From Lysobacterales bacterium UBA2790 (GTDB lineage Bacteria; Pseudomonadota; Gammaproteobacteria; Xanthomonadales; Xanthomonadaceae), in contig DEHW01000094.1 in NCBI GenBank assembly GCA_002352135.1, positions 1-33,980 on the forward strand: a stretch of DNA of 33,980 bases. Direction: 5' to 3'. A model generated the notes under the pieces. The model was not told the origin of the DNA, ran no database searches, and worked only from the letters and a program-made list of their open reading frames with translations. A program made the position numbers and the translations under genes. Below are positions 15,688 through 24,420 of the stretch, in pieces. Numbering within the stretch: the stretch's first letter is position 1; each line of letters opens with the position of its first letter.

Positions 15688-16170
15688 TTGACTGTCCTGC
15701 TTGCTGTCGTGCTCGCGCTACTTCTGGTGATGCTGGTTGCCAGCATTCCGTTCATACGACTTGCCCGCCGGCAGCGGGCCATGCTGGCACTGCTGCAAGC
15801 CGCAGACGACTTTGAACAGCTATTGCATCGAACGCGCGACCAGATGGTCGCCATGCAGGCGCTGGTCGACCGTCTCCCGTCCGACATCAATGGCGAGGCG
15901 CAGGCCTCACTGCAGAACCCGCAAGGGGTGCAGAACGCCCTGCGCGACTTGCTGGAACATCGTCTGTGGATCTCTCGTCACGCCTCCGCAGCCAGTCTTG
16001 CCGAGCTGCAGAAAGCGGTGGCAGCACTGGAGCGTGCGCGTCAGCCGGTCGCGGCCCAATTGCTCAGGCTGGAAATGGCAGGTGAGGAACTGCGGCAGTT
16101 GACGGAATCCGCGCTGGAGCAGGCAGCGCGCGAACCCGCCAGCCTGCGTCGCACCGTGCCGTCAAACTGA
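15688..16170 (+). CDS. Membrane-anchored coiled-coil protein of unknown function
   Basis: A 160-residue protein. The start is TTG, supported by GAGGT seven bases before it. One membrane helix spans about residues 3-24 (VLLAVVLALLLVMLVASIPFI), then a basic stretch (RLARRQR), then a nearly all-helical, Gln/Leu/Ala-rich domain with coiled-coil character to the end. The region AADDFEQLLHRTRDQMVAMQALVDRL faintly resembles the first helix of LemA proteins, but I cannot confirm it. It diverges from yceD across a 110-bp gap and converges on the glycosyltransferase gene, with only 16 bp between their ends. No function is assigned. Confidence 0.75.
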   Translation: MTVLLAVVLALLLVMLVASIPFIRLARRQRAMLALLQAADDFEQLLHRTRDQMVAMQALVDRLPSDINGEAQASLQNPQGVQNALRDLLEHRLWISRHASAASLAELQKAVAALERARQPVAAQLLRLEMAGEELRQLTESALEQAAREPASLRRTVPSN

Positions 16171-16186
16171 AGGGAAAAGCGCCCGA

Positions 16187-18019
16187 TCATCCGCGCAGGG
16201 GAAAGTCCCGATGGCGTTCGTTTCGGCTTGTAACGCGTAGACGCAGGGCTGCGTCATCCAAGTCCAACCCCTTTGGCAACAACAGCTCAAAACCGACATA
16301 GGGATGCATCGGATCGGTGGAATACGGCCACTGAGCCTGTACCCCTTCCAGCAGCGTGCCGTAGCGCGCCTCAGCAAGCACTTGATCACCGCGCACCAGT
16401 GCAACACTTTGCACACCAACACCATCGGCAATCGCCCAGCCCAGAAGTCGTGCCTGTCCATCCGGCTGGCCAGTGTCCTGATCGAAATAGAGCAGTGGCG
16501 CAAAGGAGCACTGATCCGCTGCGCCAGGCACCCAGCGGAACATCAAAAAACGCTTGTGACCTCGGTTCACCTGAAGTTCGTCAATCCAGCGCAGACCGGG
16601 GAACCGGGAGCACAAGCGATGCTGCCATGCCAGACGATCCTTGAGCTTGAGTGCGGTCTCTTCGACAACCAACAGGCTTTCGGCAGGTGGCTCTCGCAGC
16701 AACGCTTCTTCGTCAATGCCCCACGTCTGCAATTGCGCCGCACGTCCGTGCTTGTGATTGAGCGGATGATCAAGCACCCAAACGGGTGGCTCCTCCGGCA
16801 AGGCCCAACCCAGCTGCGCGGCCAGCATGAAATTATCCGCAATCAAACGCGCGGGCCGCGTCTCTGTTGGCGGGATCGACTGGATCCAGGAAGCCACTTC
16901 CGTCCAGCCGGAAAAGTTGTCAGCGAGCGTTCCCCATCGCGCCATAGCGCTGCGCCCATCCGAGTTCGCCAATACGGTCATCCAAGCACCCGCCAACAAG
17001 GTGCCAAACGACAGGCTCAACCACATCGCGCGATACCAGCGCACCTTGCCATCCACCCACAGTGCTGCGAACAGGGGCAGTGCCGCCAGATAGCCCACCA
17101 AGGGCCAATGGAACGACACGCGCTCGTTGTCAGCGAACATGCCGAGCAGTCCATAGCCCGCCATGGGAATCAGTGCCGCCGCCAAGAGCAGGCGCTGCGG
17201 CGCCCCGCGATCACACCAGCGAACACGGCCGATACCAAGCCACAGACCGATCCATACCAGCGGGGTCGTCACCAATGCCTGGATCACCGGATACCACAAT
17301 CCATCCCAATGCCAGCGCCACGGATGCCGTTCAACCAACTGGAACCGCAGACCCGCGCCGGACTGATCCGCATTGACCCACCACAATGGCAGCCAGGCCG
17401 CCGCACCCAAGATCAAGGCCACCCATAATGGCGGCCAACGAAGCAAGGCTCGTCCCTGCACACTCGCCAGCACGCCGACCGCGCCCGCCGCAATGACTGG
17501 TGCGAATCGATAGTGCGAAAACGCCCCGACCACCAGACCCGCCGCAAAAATGACCAGCGCTGCGTGACTGCGTTGCTGCAGGAGTCGCAGCCCACCCCAC
17601 AAGGACAACATGGCGGCGAGCAGCAATGAGGGCTCTGGCAAGGCCAACACACCATTGCCAAGCAACAATGGCAAAACCGTGGCAAGCACGCCCGTCTGGT
17701 AGCGGACATCGGAACGCCCAAGCGCATCGGCAATCCGCAGCAGGACCCAAGGCAGGGCGAGCCCCAGCAACAGCGCGCCAATGCGCAACCCCAGTAGCGT
17801 CTTTCCAAACAGGGCCGTTCCCAGCGCAATCAGCCAGGCGGTCAGCCCAGGCAGGTCGGAATACGCCCACGCCAGATGCCGTGCCTCCCACGCGTAGAAG
17901 GCTTCGTCGCCGAACACGGGAACACCCAGCGCCCATGCCAGTCGCAAGCCCGCACTGACCAACCAGACGAGCAGGAAGACGCGACGCCAGTCACTCATTG
18001 CCGACATCGCCATCGGCAT
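16187..18019 (-). CDS. Polytopic PMT/ArnT-type glycosyltransferase
   Basis: A 610-residue integral membrane protein of the GT-C type (dolichyl/undecaprenyl-phosphate-sugar transferases). After the first helix the catalytic acidic pair DE (38-39, in FGDEAFYAWEARHLAWAYSDLPG) lies in the first outer loop, as in ArnT and bacterial PMT proteins. About ten to eleven hydrophobic helices follow to about residue 370. The last ~230 residues are soluble and probably periplasmic, ending in a beta-rich segment (QARLLGWAIADGVGVQSVALVRGDQVLAEARYG). The acceptor (lipid A, protein or glycan) cannot be told. Several Met codons crowd the start, none with a clear ribosome site. It diverges from the moxR operon. 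Confidence 0.85.
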   Translation of the reverse strand: MPMAMSAMSDWRRVFLLVWLVSAGLRLAWALGVPVFGDEAFYAWEARHLAWAYSDLPGLTAWLIALGTALFGKTLLGLRIGALLLGLALPWVLLRIADALGRSDVRYQTGVLATVLPLLLGNGVLALPEPSLLLAAMLSLWGGLRLLQQRSHAALVIFAAGLVVGAFSHYRFAPVIAAGAVGVLASVQGRALLRWPPLWVALILGAAAWLPLWWVNADQSGAGLRFQLVERHPWRWHWDGLWYPVIQALVTTPLVWIGLWLGIGRVRWCDRGAPQRLLLAAALIPMAGYGLLGMFADNERVSFHWPLVGYLAALPLFAALWVDGKVRWYRAMWLSLSFGTLLAGAWMTVLANSDGRSAMARWGTLADNFSGWTEVASWIQSIPPTETRPARLIADNFMLAAQLGWALPEEPPVWVLDHPLNHKHGRAAQLQTWGIDEEALLREPPAESLLVVEETALKLKDRLAWQHRLCSRFPGLRWIDELQVNRGHKRFLMFRWVPGAADQCSFAPLLYFDQDTGQPDGQARLLGWAIADGVGVQSVALVRGDQVLAEARYGTLLEGVQAQWPYSTDPMHPYVGFELLLPKGLDLDDAALRLRVTSRNERHRDFPLRG

Positions 18020-18077
18020 GATGCGCGGGGACTCGGGTCGGGATTGCTAGACTGCGGGACACGCGTTTGCCTGATGA

Positions 18078-19049
18078 ATGGAACTCATGATGAGTGCGAT
18101 GCTACCTGATGCGAAAACCGCCGCCTCGACCGATTCGCTGTCGCAAGCGCTGCAGCGAGCGATTGCGCAGGTCAACGCGCTGGTCCTCGGCAAGCCGAAA
18201 GAAGTCGAACTGGCCTTTGCCTGTGTGCTGGCAGGCGGTCATCTGTTGATCGAGGACCTGCCCGGCCTGGGCAAGACAACCTTGGCGCGCGCCATGGCAG
18301 CCACCTTGGGACTGAGCTTCCAGCGCCTGCAGTTCACCGCCGATCTGCTGCCATCGGACATTCTTGGTGTGTCTGTCTATGAGGCCAATGCGCAGAGCTT
18401 TCGCTTTCATCCCGGCCCGGTTTTCACGCAATTGCTGTTGGCGGACGAGATCAATCGTGCGCCGCCGCGCACCCAAAGCGCCTTGCTCGAAGCCATGGCC
18501 GAGCAACAGGTCAGCATCGACAGCCACAGCCATGCCCTGCCCGATCCGTTCTTCGTAATCGCTACCCAGAATCCGGTTGACCTGGCCGGCACCTTTGCAT
18601 TGCCGGATTCGCAGTTGGATCGCTTCCTTCTTCGTCTGTCGATGGGCTATCCGGACGCCGCAGCCGAACGCGCCATGCTGGCAGGCGAAGATCGTCGCCA
18701 ACTGATTTCCCACACGCAAGCCGTGTTCAGCACGCAGGATGTGCTGCAGTTGCGGCAGCGCGCGACAGCCATTCATGCCAGCGCCGACCTGATCGCCTAC
18801 GTACAACGATTGCTGGCAGAAAGCCGTCGCCATCCGGGCGTGCAGGCCGGATTGTCGCCACGCGCGGGACTGGCCCTGCTGCAAGTTGCGCGCGCGATGG
18901 CCCTGCTACGTGGCCGAAATCACGTGCTACCGGACGATGTCCAATACGTCTTCACTGCGGTAGCGAGTCATCGTCTGGTGACCCAGGTCGACGCCGGAGA
19001 CCGCGATGCGCTGGCGTTGAAAATCCTCGCCGTGGTCGCTGTGGACTGA
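18078..19049 (+). CDS. MoxR-family AAA+ ATPase
   Basis: A 323-residue ATPase of the MoxR type, thought to act as a chaperone for VWA or membrane partner proteins. Walker A is in LIEDLPGLGKTTLARAMA and Walker B in LLADEINRAPPRTQSALLEAMAE. ATQNPVDLAGTFALPDSQLDRFLLR holds sensor 1 and the arginine finger region, and LSPRAGLALLQVARAMALLRGR is in the lid. Start codons at 18078, 18087 or 18090 are possible; GGAA just before 18087 favours the later ones. The stop overlaps the DUF58 gene (TGATG), so moxR-DUF58-tgpA is one operon, a very common trio. Confidence 0.95.
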   Translation: MELMMSAMLPDAKTAASTDSLSQALQRAIAQVNALVLGKPKEVELAFACVLAGGHLLIEDLPGLGKTTLARAMAATLGLSFQRLQFTADLLPSDILGVSVYEANAQSFRFHPGPVFTQLLLADEINRAPPRTQSALLEAMAEQQVSIDSHSHALPDPFFVIATQNPVDLAGTFALPDSQLDRFLLRLSMGYPDAAAERAMLAGEDRRQLISHTQAVFSTQDVLQLRQRATAIHASADLIAYVQRLLAESRRHPGVQAGLSPRAGLALLQVARAMALLRGRNHVLPDDVQYVFTAVASHRLVTQVDAGDRDALALKILAVVAVD

Positions 19050-20017
19050 TGCGGACGCGCCTGCAGGCAACTCGGCGCAGAATCACCGCGTGGGCCGAAA
19101 ATCGCCTACCTGCATTGACTCGCCTGCGCGCAGAAGAAGAGCTTCCGATCATCATTCATCGACGGCGTCTATACGTCCTGCCGACTCGCTACGGTTTGTT
19201 CCTCAGCGCCCTGTTGTTCGGCATGTTGCTCGGTGCATTGAACTACAACAACAACCCCGCGCTGATGCTGACGTTTCTGATCGCCTCGATCATGCACACC
19301 GCCCTGCTGACGGGATGGCTGAGCCTGCTCGGATTGCAACTGGAAAGCGTCAGCGCAGAGTCGGTCCACGCAGGTGAGTCAATTCGCTGGAGGCTGCAAT
19401 GGCGGAGTGGCGGCGAACGGACTAGACGCGGCCTGCGCCTGCGTCTCGACGCGCGCGAGTTCCCGTTCGAGATTCTGGACAACCGGGCTCAGGTCGAGAT
19501 CGTGCAGAACACGCATCATCGTGGCTGGCACAGTCTGCCACGACTGGGACTATCGACCCGACATCCGCTCGGCGTTTTCCGCATCTGGAGCTGGCTGCAC
19601 CCGGCAGCCCGCTGTCTGGTATATCCGGCACTGGAACAGAACGCACCGCCGCTGCCTCTGGATGGTGTGATCGGTCCGCCGCGCCGTCAGCGCGGCCCGA
19701 GCGAGGATGTACATGGCCTGCGTGACTATCAACTGGGCGACCCCTGGCGATTGATCGCCTGGAAGCGCAGTGCGCAGGTGGGTCATGCCGTCGTCCGCGA
19801 GTACGAAACGCCGACGCTGGGCGACGTGCACCTGCGCTGGTCTCAACTGTACGGACTGTCCAACGAGCAGCGCATCAGCCGAATGGCGCGCTGGATCGTC
19901 GACGCTGAGCGCCGTTCGTTGCGCTCGACGTTGGAACTTCCGCACCTCACGCTTGGCCCGGCACGCGGCCCAGCGCATCTGCATGCCTGCCTTCGCGAAC
20001 TGGCGCTGATGCCATGA
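19049..20017 (+). CDS. DUF58 membrane protein
   Basis: A 322-residue protein with two adjacent membrane helices near 47-86 (YGLFLSALLFGMLLGALNYN and ALMLTFLIASIMHTALLTGWL), then a beta-rich domain, then the DUF58 core GPSEDVHGLRDYQLGDPWRLIAWKRSAQVGHAVVREYE. DUF58 proteins have a VWA-like fold and are typical partners of MoxR ATPases; the biochemical role is not established. It overlaps moxR at its start and the transglutaminase gene at its end (ATGA), indicating coupled translation. Confidence 0.93.
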   Translation: MRTRLQATRRRITAWAENRLPALTRLRAEEELPIIIHRRRLYVLPTRYGLFLSALLFGMLLGALNYNNNPALMLTFLIASIMHTALLTGWLSLLGLQLESVSAESVHAGESIRWRLQWRSGGERTRRGLRLRLDAREFPFEILDNRAQVEIVQNTHHRGWHSLPRLGLSTRHPLGVFRIWSWLHPAARCLVYPALEQNAPPLPLDGVIGPPRRQRGPSEDVHGLRDYQLGDPWRLIAWKRSAQVGHAVVREYETPTLGDVHLRWSQLYGLSNEQRISRMARWIVDAERRSLRSTLELPHLTLGPARGPAHLHACLRELALMP

Positions 20018-21987
20018 AATCCGCCGCCCGCATCGATCGCGAAGCTTTTGTCTGGTGCGCGAGTGCCGCTTTGTCGGCGTTGTTGCCACTCGGATTGCTG
20101 CTGCCGTTCTGGGTCAGTCTGCTGCTGGGGTCGCTCGCCCTGATTGGCAGCGTTGCTGGCTGGCGCGGTCTGCGCATTCCGGCCTGGCTGCGCTTGCTGA
20201 TGACGCTGAGCACCGCTGGACTCGTGTTGTATGCCTTCGGCTTCCGGCTCGGACGCGACACGGGCGCAGGCTTGTTAGCCACCATGCTTGCGTTGAAATT
20301 GCTGGAAACCCACCAGCTTCGCGACGCGCGCAGCCTGGTCAGCTTCAGCCTTTTCGCCCTGATGGCTGCCTTCCTGCAGGACCAGGGACCCGTCACTTTG
20401 TTGCTGGCAGTGATCGCCACACTGATTTCGCTGGCCGCGCTGATGCATGTCAATCAACTCGAACTGCCCGACCCGCGGGCAATGCCATGGTCGCGTCGCC
20501 AGCATCTTCAGGCGGTTCTCAAACTTACTGCGATGTCGATTCCCCTCGCGATGGTGGGCTTCCTGTTGTTTCCGCGCCTTGCCAATCCGCTTTGGGGACT
20601 TCCGAACAACGCGGAGGCGCGCACTGGCCTGAGCGAAACGATGGCCCCCGGTGACATGACCCAGCTCATGTCCGACGACAGCCCAGCGCTACGCGTGCAG
20701 TTTTTCAACGCTGCGCCAGAGCCATCGCAACTGTTCTGGCGCGGCCCGGTCCTTAGCCAGTTCGATGGTCGGCAATGGAACCTGTTTCGCGGTCTGCGCG
20801 AGATTCCCTCCGGCACGCTGGTGGCCGACGACGCGCTGGTGGAGTACGAATTGACCCAGGAGCCCACGGACCGTCGCTGGATACTGAGTCTGGATGTGCT
20901 CGACGCCGCACCAGCCGACAGCGACGCCAGCGATGTGCGCCTGGGCTGGGATCGCGGCCTGCACAGTCGCAAGCCGCTCTCACATGTGAGCCAGTATCGG
21001 ATGCGGTCGGCGCTGAAATACCGCTTCGAGCCGGAGTTGAAGGCCGCCATGCGGCAATGGATGCTGCAACTCCCGCAGCAGTACAACCCGCGCACCTGGC
21101 TCGAAGTCCAACAGTGGCGAAGCGAGGGACTCGATGACGTCGCCATCGTGCAGCGCGCACTGAACTGGTTCAACCGCGAGTTCTACTACACGCTTGCACC
21201 ACGCCCACTGGGGCAACACAGCATCGACGAGTTCCTGTTCGACACGCAGGAAGGCTATTGCGAGCATTTCTCCTCCGCCTTCACGGTGATGATGCGGATG
21301 GCGGGCATTCCCGCCCGCGTTGTCACTGGCTACCAGGGCGGCGAATACAACCCGCTGGGCGACTACTGGCTGGTTCGCCAATCGGATGCCCATGCATGGA
21401 GCGAGGTCTGGCTGCCGAACCGTGGCTGGGTGCGCATCGACCCCACGGCGGCGGTCGCCGCAGAACGGATTCGCGATGGCGGACGGGATGCCTCGAATGG
21501 CCTGCAATCCGAGGCAACGTGGTGGCAGTCCACGCTGCATGTCGCCGACTGGATGCGTCGCAGTTGGAACGATCTGGTACTGGGCTTCAATGCAGCCAAA
21601 CAACAACGCTTCCTCAGCTGGCTCGGATTTGCCGAAACCGGTCTGGCGCAACTGATGCTGGTCCTCGGGCTGGCGACAGCACTCGGTTTGGCGATCACCT
21701 TCGCCCTACTGCTACGCAGCCAGCGCAACGCACGGTCCGCACTCAGCCGAGCACTGGATCGATTTGCGCGGCGCCTGCGTGTGCCGCGAACCGGCAGTCA
21801 GACCGAACTGCAGCTGGCCGAACAGGCAGCTCAACGCCACCCCGCCGACGCGGCACGAATTCGTGATTTGATTGGACGCGTGCTGCGACTACGCTATGCA
21901 CGTCAGGATGCCACTGACCCGGAAAGAGCCGAGGAGGAGCGTCGCGTCGTCCTCGCCCTCAGGCGGTTCCAAGTTCGTCAATCGTGA
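20014..21987 (+). CDS. tgpA: TgpA-like membrane transglutaminase-fold protein
   Basis: A 657-residue inner-membrane protein matching the P. aeruginosa TgpA layout (668 residues). The N-terminal DUF3488 part has about six helices (13-180). The periplasmic transglutaminase core carries the Cys-His-Asp triad: Cys416 (EGYCEHFSSAF), His460 (SDAHAWSEVW) and Asp476 (RIDPTAA). One more helix (LAQLMLVLGLATALGLAITFALLL, about 547-570) precedes a cytoplasmic DUF4129-like tail. TgpA is essential in P. aeruginosa; its substrate is unknown. The start overlaps the DUF58 stop, and the Slp-like lipoprotein gene follows 16 bp later. Confidence 0.92.
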   Translation: MKSAARIDREAFVWCASAALSALLPLGLLLPFWVSLLLGSLALIGSVAGWRGLRIPAWLRLLMTLSTAGLVLYAFGFRLGRDTGAGLLATMLALKLLETHQLRDARSLVSFSLFALMAAFLQDQGPVTLLLAVIATLISLAALMHVNQLELPDPRAMPWSRRQHLQAVLKLTAMSIPLAMVGFLLFPRLANPLWGLPNNAEARTGLSETMAPGDMTQLMSDDSPALRVQFFNAAPEPSQLFWRGPVLSQFDGRQWNLFRGLREIPSGTLVADDALVEYELTQEPTDRRWILSLDVLDAAPADSDASDVRLGWDRGLHSRKPLSHVSQYRMRSALKYRFEPELKAAMRQWMLQLPQQYNPRTWLEVQQWRSEGLDDVAIVQRALNWFNREFYYTLAPRPLGQHSIDEFLFDTQEGYCEHFSSAFTVMMRMAGIPARVVTGYQGGEYNPLGDYWLVRQSDAHAWSEVWLPNRGWVRIDPTAAVAAERIRDGGRDASNGLQSEATWWQSTLHVADWMRRSWNDLVLGFNAAKQQRFLSWLGFAETGLAQLMLVLGLATALGLAITFALLLRSQRNARSALSRALDRFARRLRVPRTGSQTELQLAEQAAQRHPADAARIRDLIGRVLRLRYARQDATDPERAEEERRVVLALRRFQVRQS

Positions 21988-22003
21988 TCCTCAGGAGCTT
22001 CCC

Positions 22004-22510
22004 ATGCGCACCACACCCGTTCGATGGCTCGTCGCGCTGTCCATTCTGGTTGCTGGCGGTTGTGCCACAGCACCGAAACCATTGCAGGGCCAGTTCGAAC
22101 CGCTCAGCGCCGATCTTGCGCGCCAGCAGGACGCGCTGGGCAGTGCGGTGCGTTGGGGTGGCGAAATCATCGCTGTTGAAGCCGATGCCCAACAAACCTG
22201 CTTCGTGGTGCTTTCGCGCAGCCTGTCCCCCACCGCGCGCCCGGTGGTCAAACGCGAAGAAAGCCTGGGACGTTTCATCGCATGCCGACAGGGATTCTAC
22301 GATCCCGCCCTGTTTGCCGAGGGCCGCGACATTACGGTCACGGGTAGGATTGCCGACTACGAGTCCCGCAAAGTGAGTAATTTCGACTACCGCTATCCGC
22401 GCGTCGCGGCCGAGGTGATTCATCTGTGGCCTGAGCGTCGGCCGACCGACCCACGCCGCCTGCCACCGGTGGGAATGTATTGGCGCTACGACCCGTTCTG
22501 GTTCTGGTAA
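22004..22510 (+). CDS. Slp-family outer-membrane lipoprotein
   Basis: A 168-residue lipoprotein: signal peptide MRTTPVRWLVALSILVAGGC with the lipobox VAGGC (Cys20). The mature part has FEPLSADLARQQDALGSAVRWGGEIIAVE, CFVVLSRSLSPTARPV, GRFIACRQGFYDPALFAEGRDITVTGRI and YRYPRVAAEVIHLWPE, the pattern of the Slp family (starvation-induced lipoproteins). The residue after Cys is Ala, not Asp, so outer-membrane sorting is expected. GGAG lies upstream of the ATG. It is the last gene of the moxR-DUF58-tgpA operon. Function in that operon is unknown. Confidence 0.9.
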   Translation: MRTTPVRWLVALSILVAGGCATAPKPLQGQFEPLSADLARQQDALGSAVRWGGEIIAVEADAQQTCFVVLSRSLSPTARPVVKREESLGRFIACRQGFYDPALFAEGRDITVTGRIADYESRKVSNFDYRYPRVAAEVIHLWPERRPTDPRRLPPVGMYWRYDPFWFW

Positions 22511-22523
22511 TTCCGCCAGCGTG

Positions 22524-22551
22524 AACCCGCTCTCCCAAAGGCGAGCGGGTT
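22524..22551. terminator. Hairpin between convergent slp-like and folE2 genes
   Basis: AACCCGCTC (22524-22532) pairs perfectly with GAGCGGGTT (22543-22551) around a 10-base loop in the 50-bp gap between converging genes. Neither strand has a real T-run behind it, so it may be a weak bidirectional terminator or 3' end stabiliser. Confidence 0.6.
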
Positions 22552-22560
22552 AAATGGACT

Positions 22561-23547
22561 TCACGCATCGTGCTCGGCGGCGTAGCCGCCAGCAATACCC
22601 TTCACGGCCACCGCCACCGCGTTGTGCGGATGCAGGCTCTCGAAGTGCGATGCGCGCACCCAGAAGTCCGCCACGCGCTCATCCTCGTTCAACGCGGCCT
22701 GCATGCGCCGCGCCGCGTCTTCGCAGAACATCAGATTCTGTCCATTGAGCAGGGCGAAGGCCTGCTCGTCTTCTCGCTTCACCGCGGTCTGCACCGGCGT
22801 CTGCAGCGCCTGTTCGACGCGGTCGATCAGGTCGATCATCGGGAAGTTCTGGAACGACGGCTGCAGACGAACCCGGATGTCGGCGTGCGAGCGCTGGCTG
22901 TGCGGCGTTGCCACAATGCCCTGCTCACTGCCAAGCCAGGCCAGCACGTCGGCATGGGTCAGCGGTTTGTCGGCGGAAAAATCGCGCTGGAACTGCTCCT
23001 GGATCAACTGACGTGCCAGCGCCGCCGAACAAGGACAGGTGCTGGAATAGGCGATGCGCAAGCCCAACTCCACACTGAATTGCGACTGCTGCATCAGGGC
23101 CGTGATGACCGTGGGGTAGTTCCGCCAACCGCTGTTGTCGCTGCGCAAAGCCTTTCGACGCAGCATATGGTCGAACTCGATGCGGATCATCGCCTGATCC
23201 GACAGGTCAGCGTGCGAGTCAAGGAAGTCCTTGAGCAGACGACGCAAACTGGCAGGTGTGATCGGTTCGGAAGACAGCGCCCGGTCCACATGCAGGTACA
23301 AACGCGACATGTGGATGCCGCGCACATCGGATCGTTTCAGATTGACGAAGGCATTCACTTTTGCGCCACTGCTCAGCATGCGCCCATCGCTGCTGGCGAC
23401 ACTGACTGGCGTCTCGATTTCGCCCATGCCCACCCACGACAGTGCTCCCGCAATTACGGGTTTGGCCTCCGACGCGATATCGGGCATCACGCGCACCGCG
23501 CATTCAGATGAACGTGGCGCCACGGGCTTCTCCTTGCGATCAGTCAT
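22561..23547 (-). CDS. folE2: GTP cyclohydrolase FolE2 (type IB)
   Basis: A 328-residue enzyme turning GTP into 7,8-dihydroneopterin triphosphate, the first step of folate synthesis. The type IB signatures are present: SSTCPCSAALARQLI (Cys171 and Cys173), ATPHSQRSHADIRV (His216) and ASHFESLHPHNAVAVAVKG near the end. Unlike FolE, this type is not strictly zinc-dependent and in several bacteria is Zur-controlled. I saw no Zur-box palindrome in the short upstream region. It supplies the pterin half of folate, while pabB and pabC elsewhere in the window supply PABA. It converges on the Slp-like gene. Confidence 0.96.
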   Translation of the reverse strand: MTDRKEKPVAPRSSECAVRVMPDIASEAKPVIAGALSWVGMGEIETPVSVASSDGRMLSSGAKVNAFVNLKRSDVRGIHMSRLYLHVDRALSSEPITPASLRRLLKDFLDSHADLSDQAMIRIEFDHMLRRKALRSDNSGWRNYPTVITALMQQSQFSVELGLRIAYSSTCPCSAALARQLIQEQFQRDFSADKPLTHADVLAWLGSEQGIVATPHSQRSHADIRVRLQPSFQNFPMIDLIDRVEQALQTPVQTAVKREDEQAFALLNGQNLMFCEDAARRMQAALNEDERVADFWVRASHFESLHPHNAVAVAVKGIAGGYAAEHDA

Positions 23548-23622
23548 GATTGACGTGTGGGCATCCTAGTTGGGGTGATGTCGCCGGGATGTCAAGTGAT
23601 GGTCGACGACACGACGCGAAGT

Positions 23623-24420
23623 CTAGCCCGCAGCCCTGCGCGCGGACTGCCAAGCATGCCAGACCCACGCTGCCATCGTGGTGACCTGCCGTTGTTGAGG
23701 ATTTGCCAGTGCACGCAGGTGCAGGCGCGTGGCCACCGACCACAAGGTGCTCGCCCTGGCCCGCGCAATGTCCTGCTGCGGCATCTCCTGATTCAGGGCG
23801 GACACCCAATCCAACTGCCACCCGCGTTGATGGGGTTCGCTGCTGCCGAGCTCGATCAACTCGACTGGCAAGGCATGCCGCGCGCAAAGATCCAGCGGCA
23901 GCAGGCTGCGCTCCGCGTGAGGACCCGCATGCCGCCGCAGACGAGTCAACAACAGATCTGCGCAGCGCCAGGCACTGTCCTCGCGACCACCCCATAGCGC
24001 CTGCTCAAGGTTCGACTGCGCGCCTGCCAGAATCTCGACGGCTTGCCAGCTTTCCTGCAGGTTTGCCGGTCTTGGCTGGGTCATTCGCAAACGCAACGCG
24101 GCGTCAACAACAGCGTCCCAGCTTCCCGATATCCGACCAATCAGCGGCGAGCAGACCTGCATGAGCGGGTGTCTCGCCTTGCCTTCCGTTGCGAAATTCA
24201 GCTCGTCACGCCACCAGCGTAGCTTGGCCAACGCCACCGCATCATCGTTCACCTCGAACGTCGCGCTTTCGATGGCCTCATACCACGCAAATAGATAAGG
24301 CGCTTGCTGCCGTTGCGATACGGGCAGAAAAACCTCCATCAGCGACCAGTGCCGGTGACGCGAGCGCCAGTCCTCAAGAATACTGGCGACAGCAACGGAT
24401 TCCTGTGACAAGGAAGTCAA
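23623..24420 (-). CDS. Squalene/phytoene-synthase-like protein, probably non-catalytic
   Basis: A 265-residue protein of the all-helical squalene/phytoene synthase fold. AWYEAIESATFEVNDDAVALAKLRWWRDEL is the typical family segment, and LRRHAGPHAERSLLPLDLCARHALPVELI resembles the helix pair around the second substrate site. The two DxxxD metal-binding motifs of real synthases are not visible, as in the NDUFAF6-like subgroup found in many proteobacteria. The start is TTG overlapping the stop of the HAD gene (TTGA), with GAGGA ten bases before, so it is coupled to the mupP-ubiG unit. The role is unknown; isoprenoid synthesis should not be assumed. Confidence 0.75.
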   Translation of the reverse strand: MTSLSQESVAVASILEDWRSRHRHWSLMEVFLPVSQRQQAPYLFAWYEAIESATFEVNDDAVALAKLRWWRDELNFATEGKARHPLMQVCSPLIGRISGSWDAVVDAALRLRMTQPRPANLQESWQAVEILAGAQSNLEQALWGGREDSAWRCADLLLTRLRRHAGPHAERSLLPLDLCARHALPVELIELGSSEPHQRGWQLDWVSALNQEMPQQDIARARASTLWSVATRLHLRALANPQQRQVTTMAAWVWHAWQSARRAAG

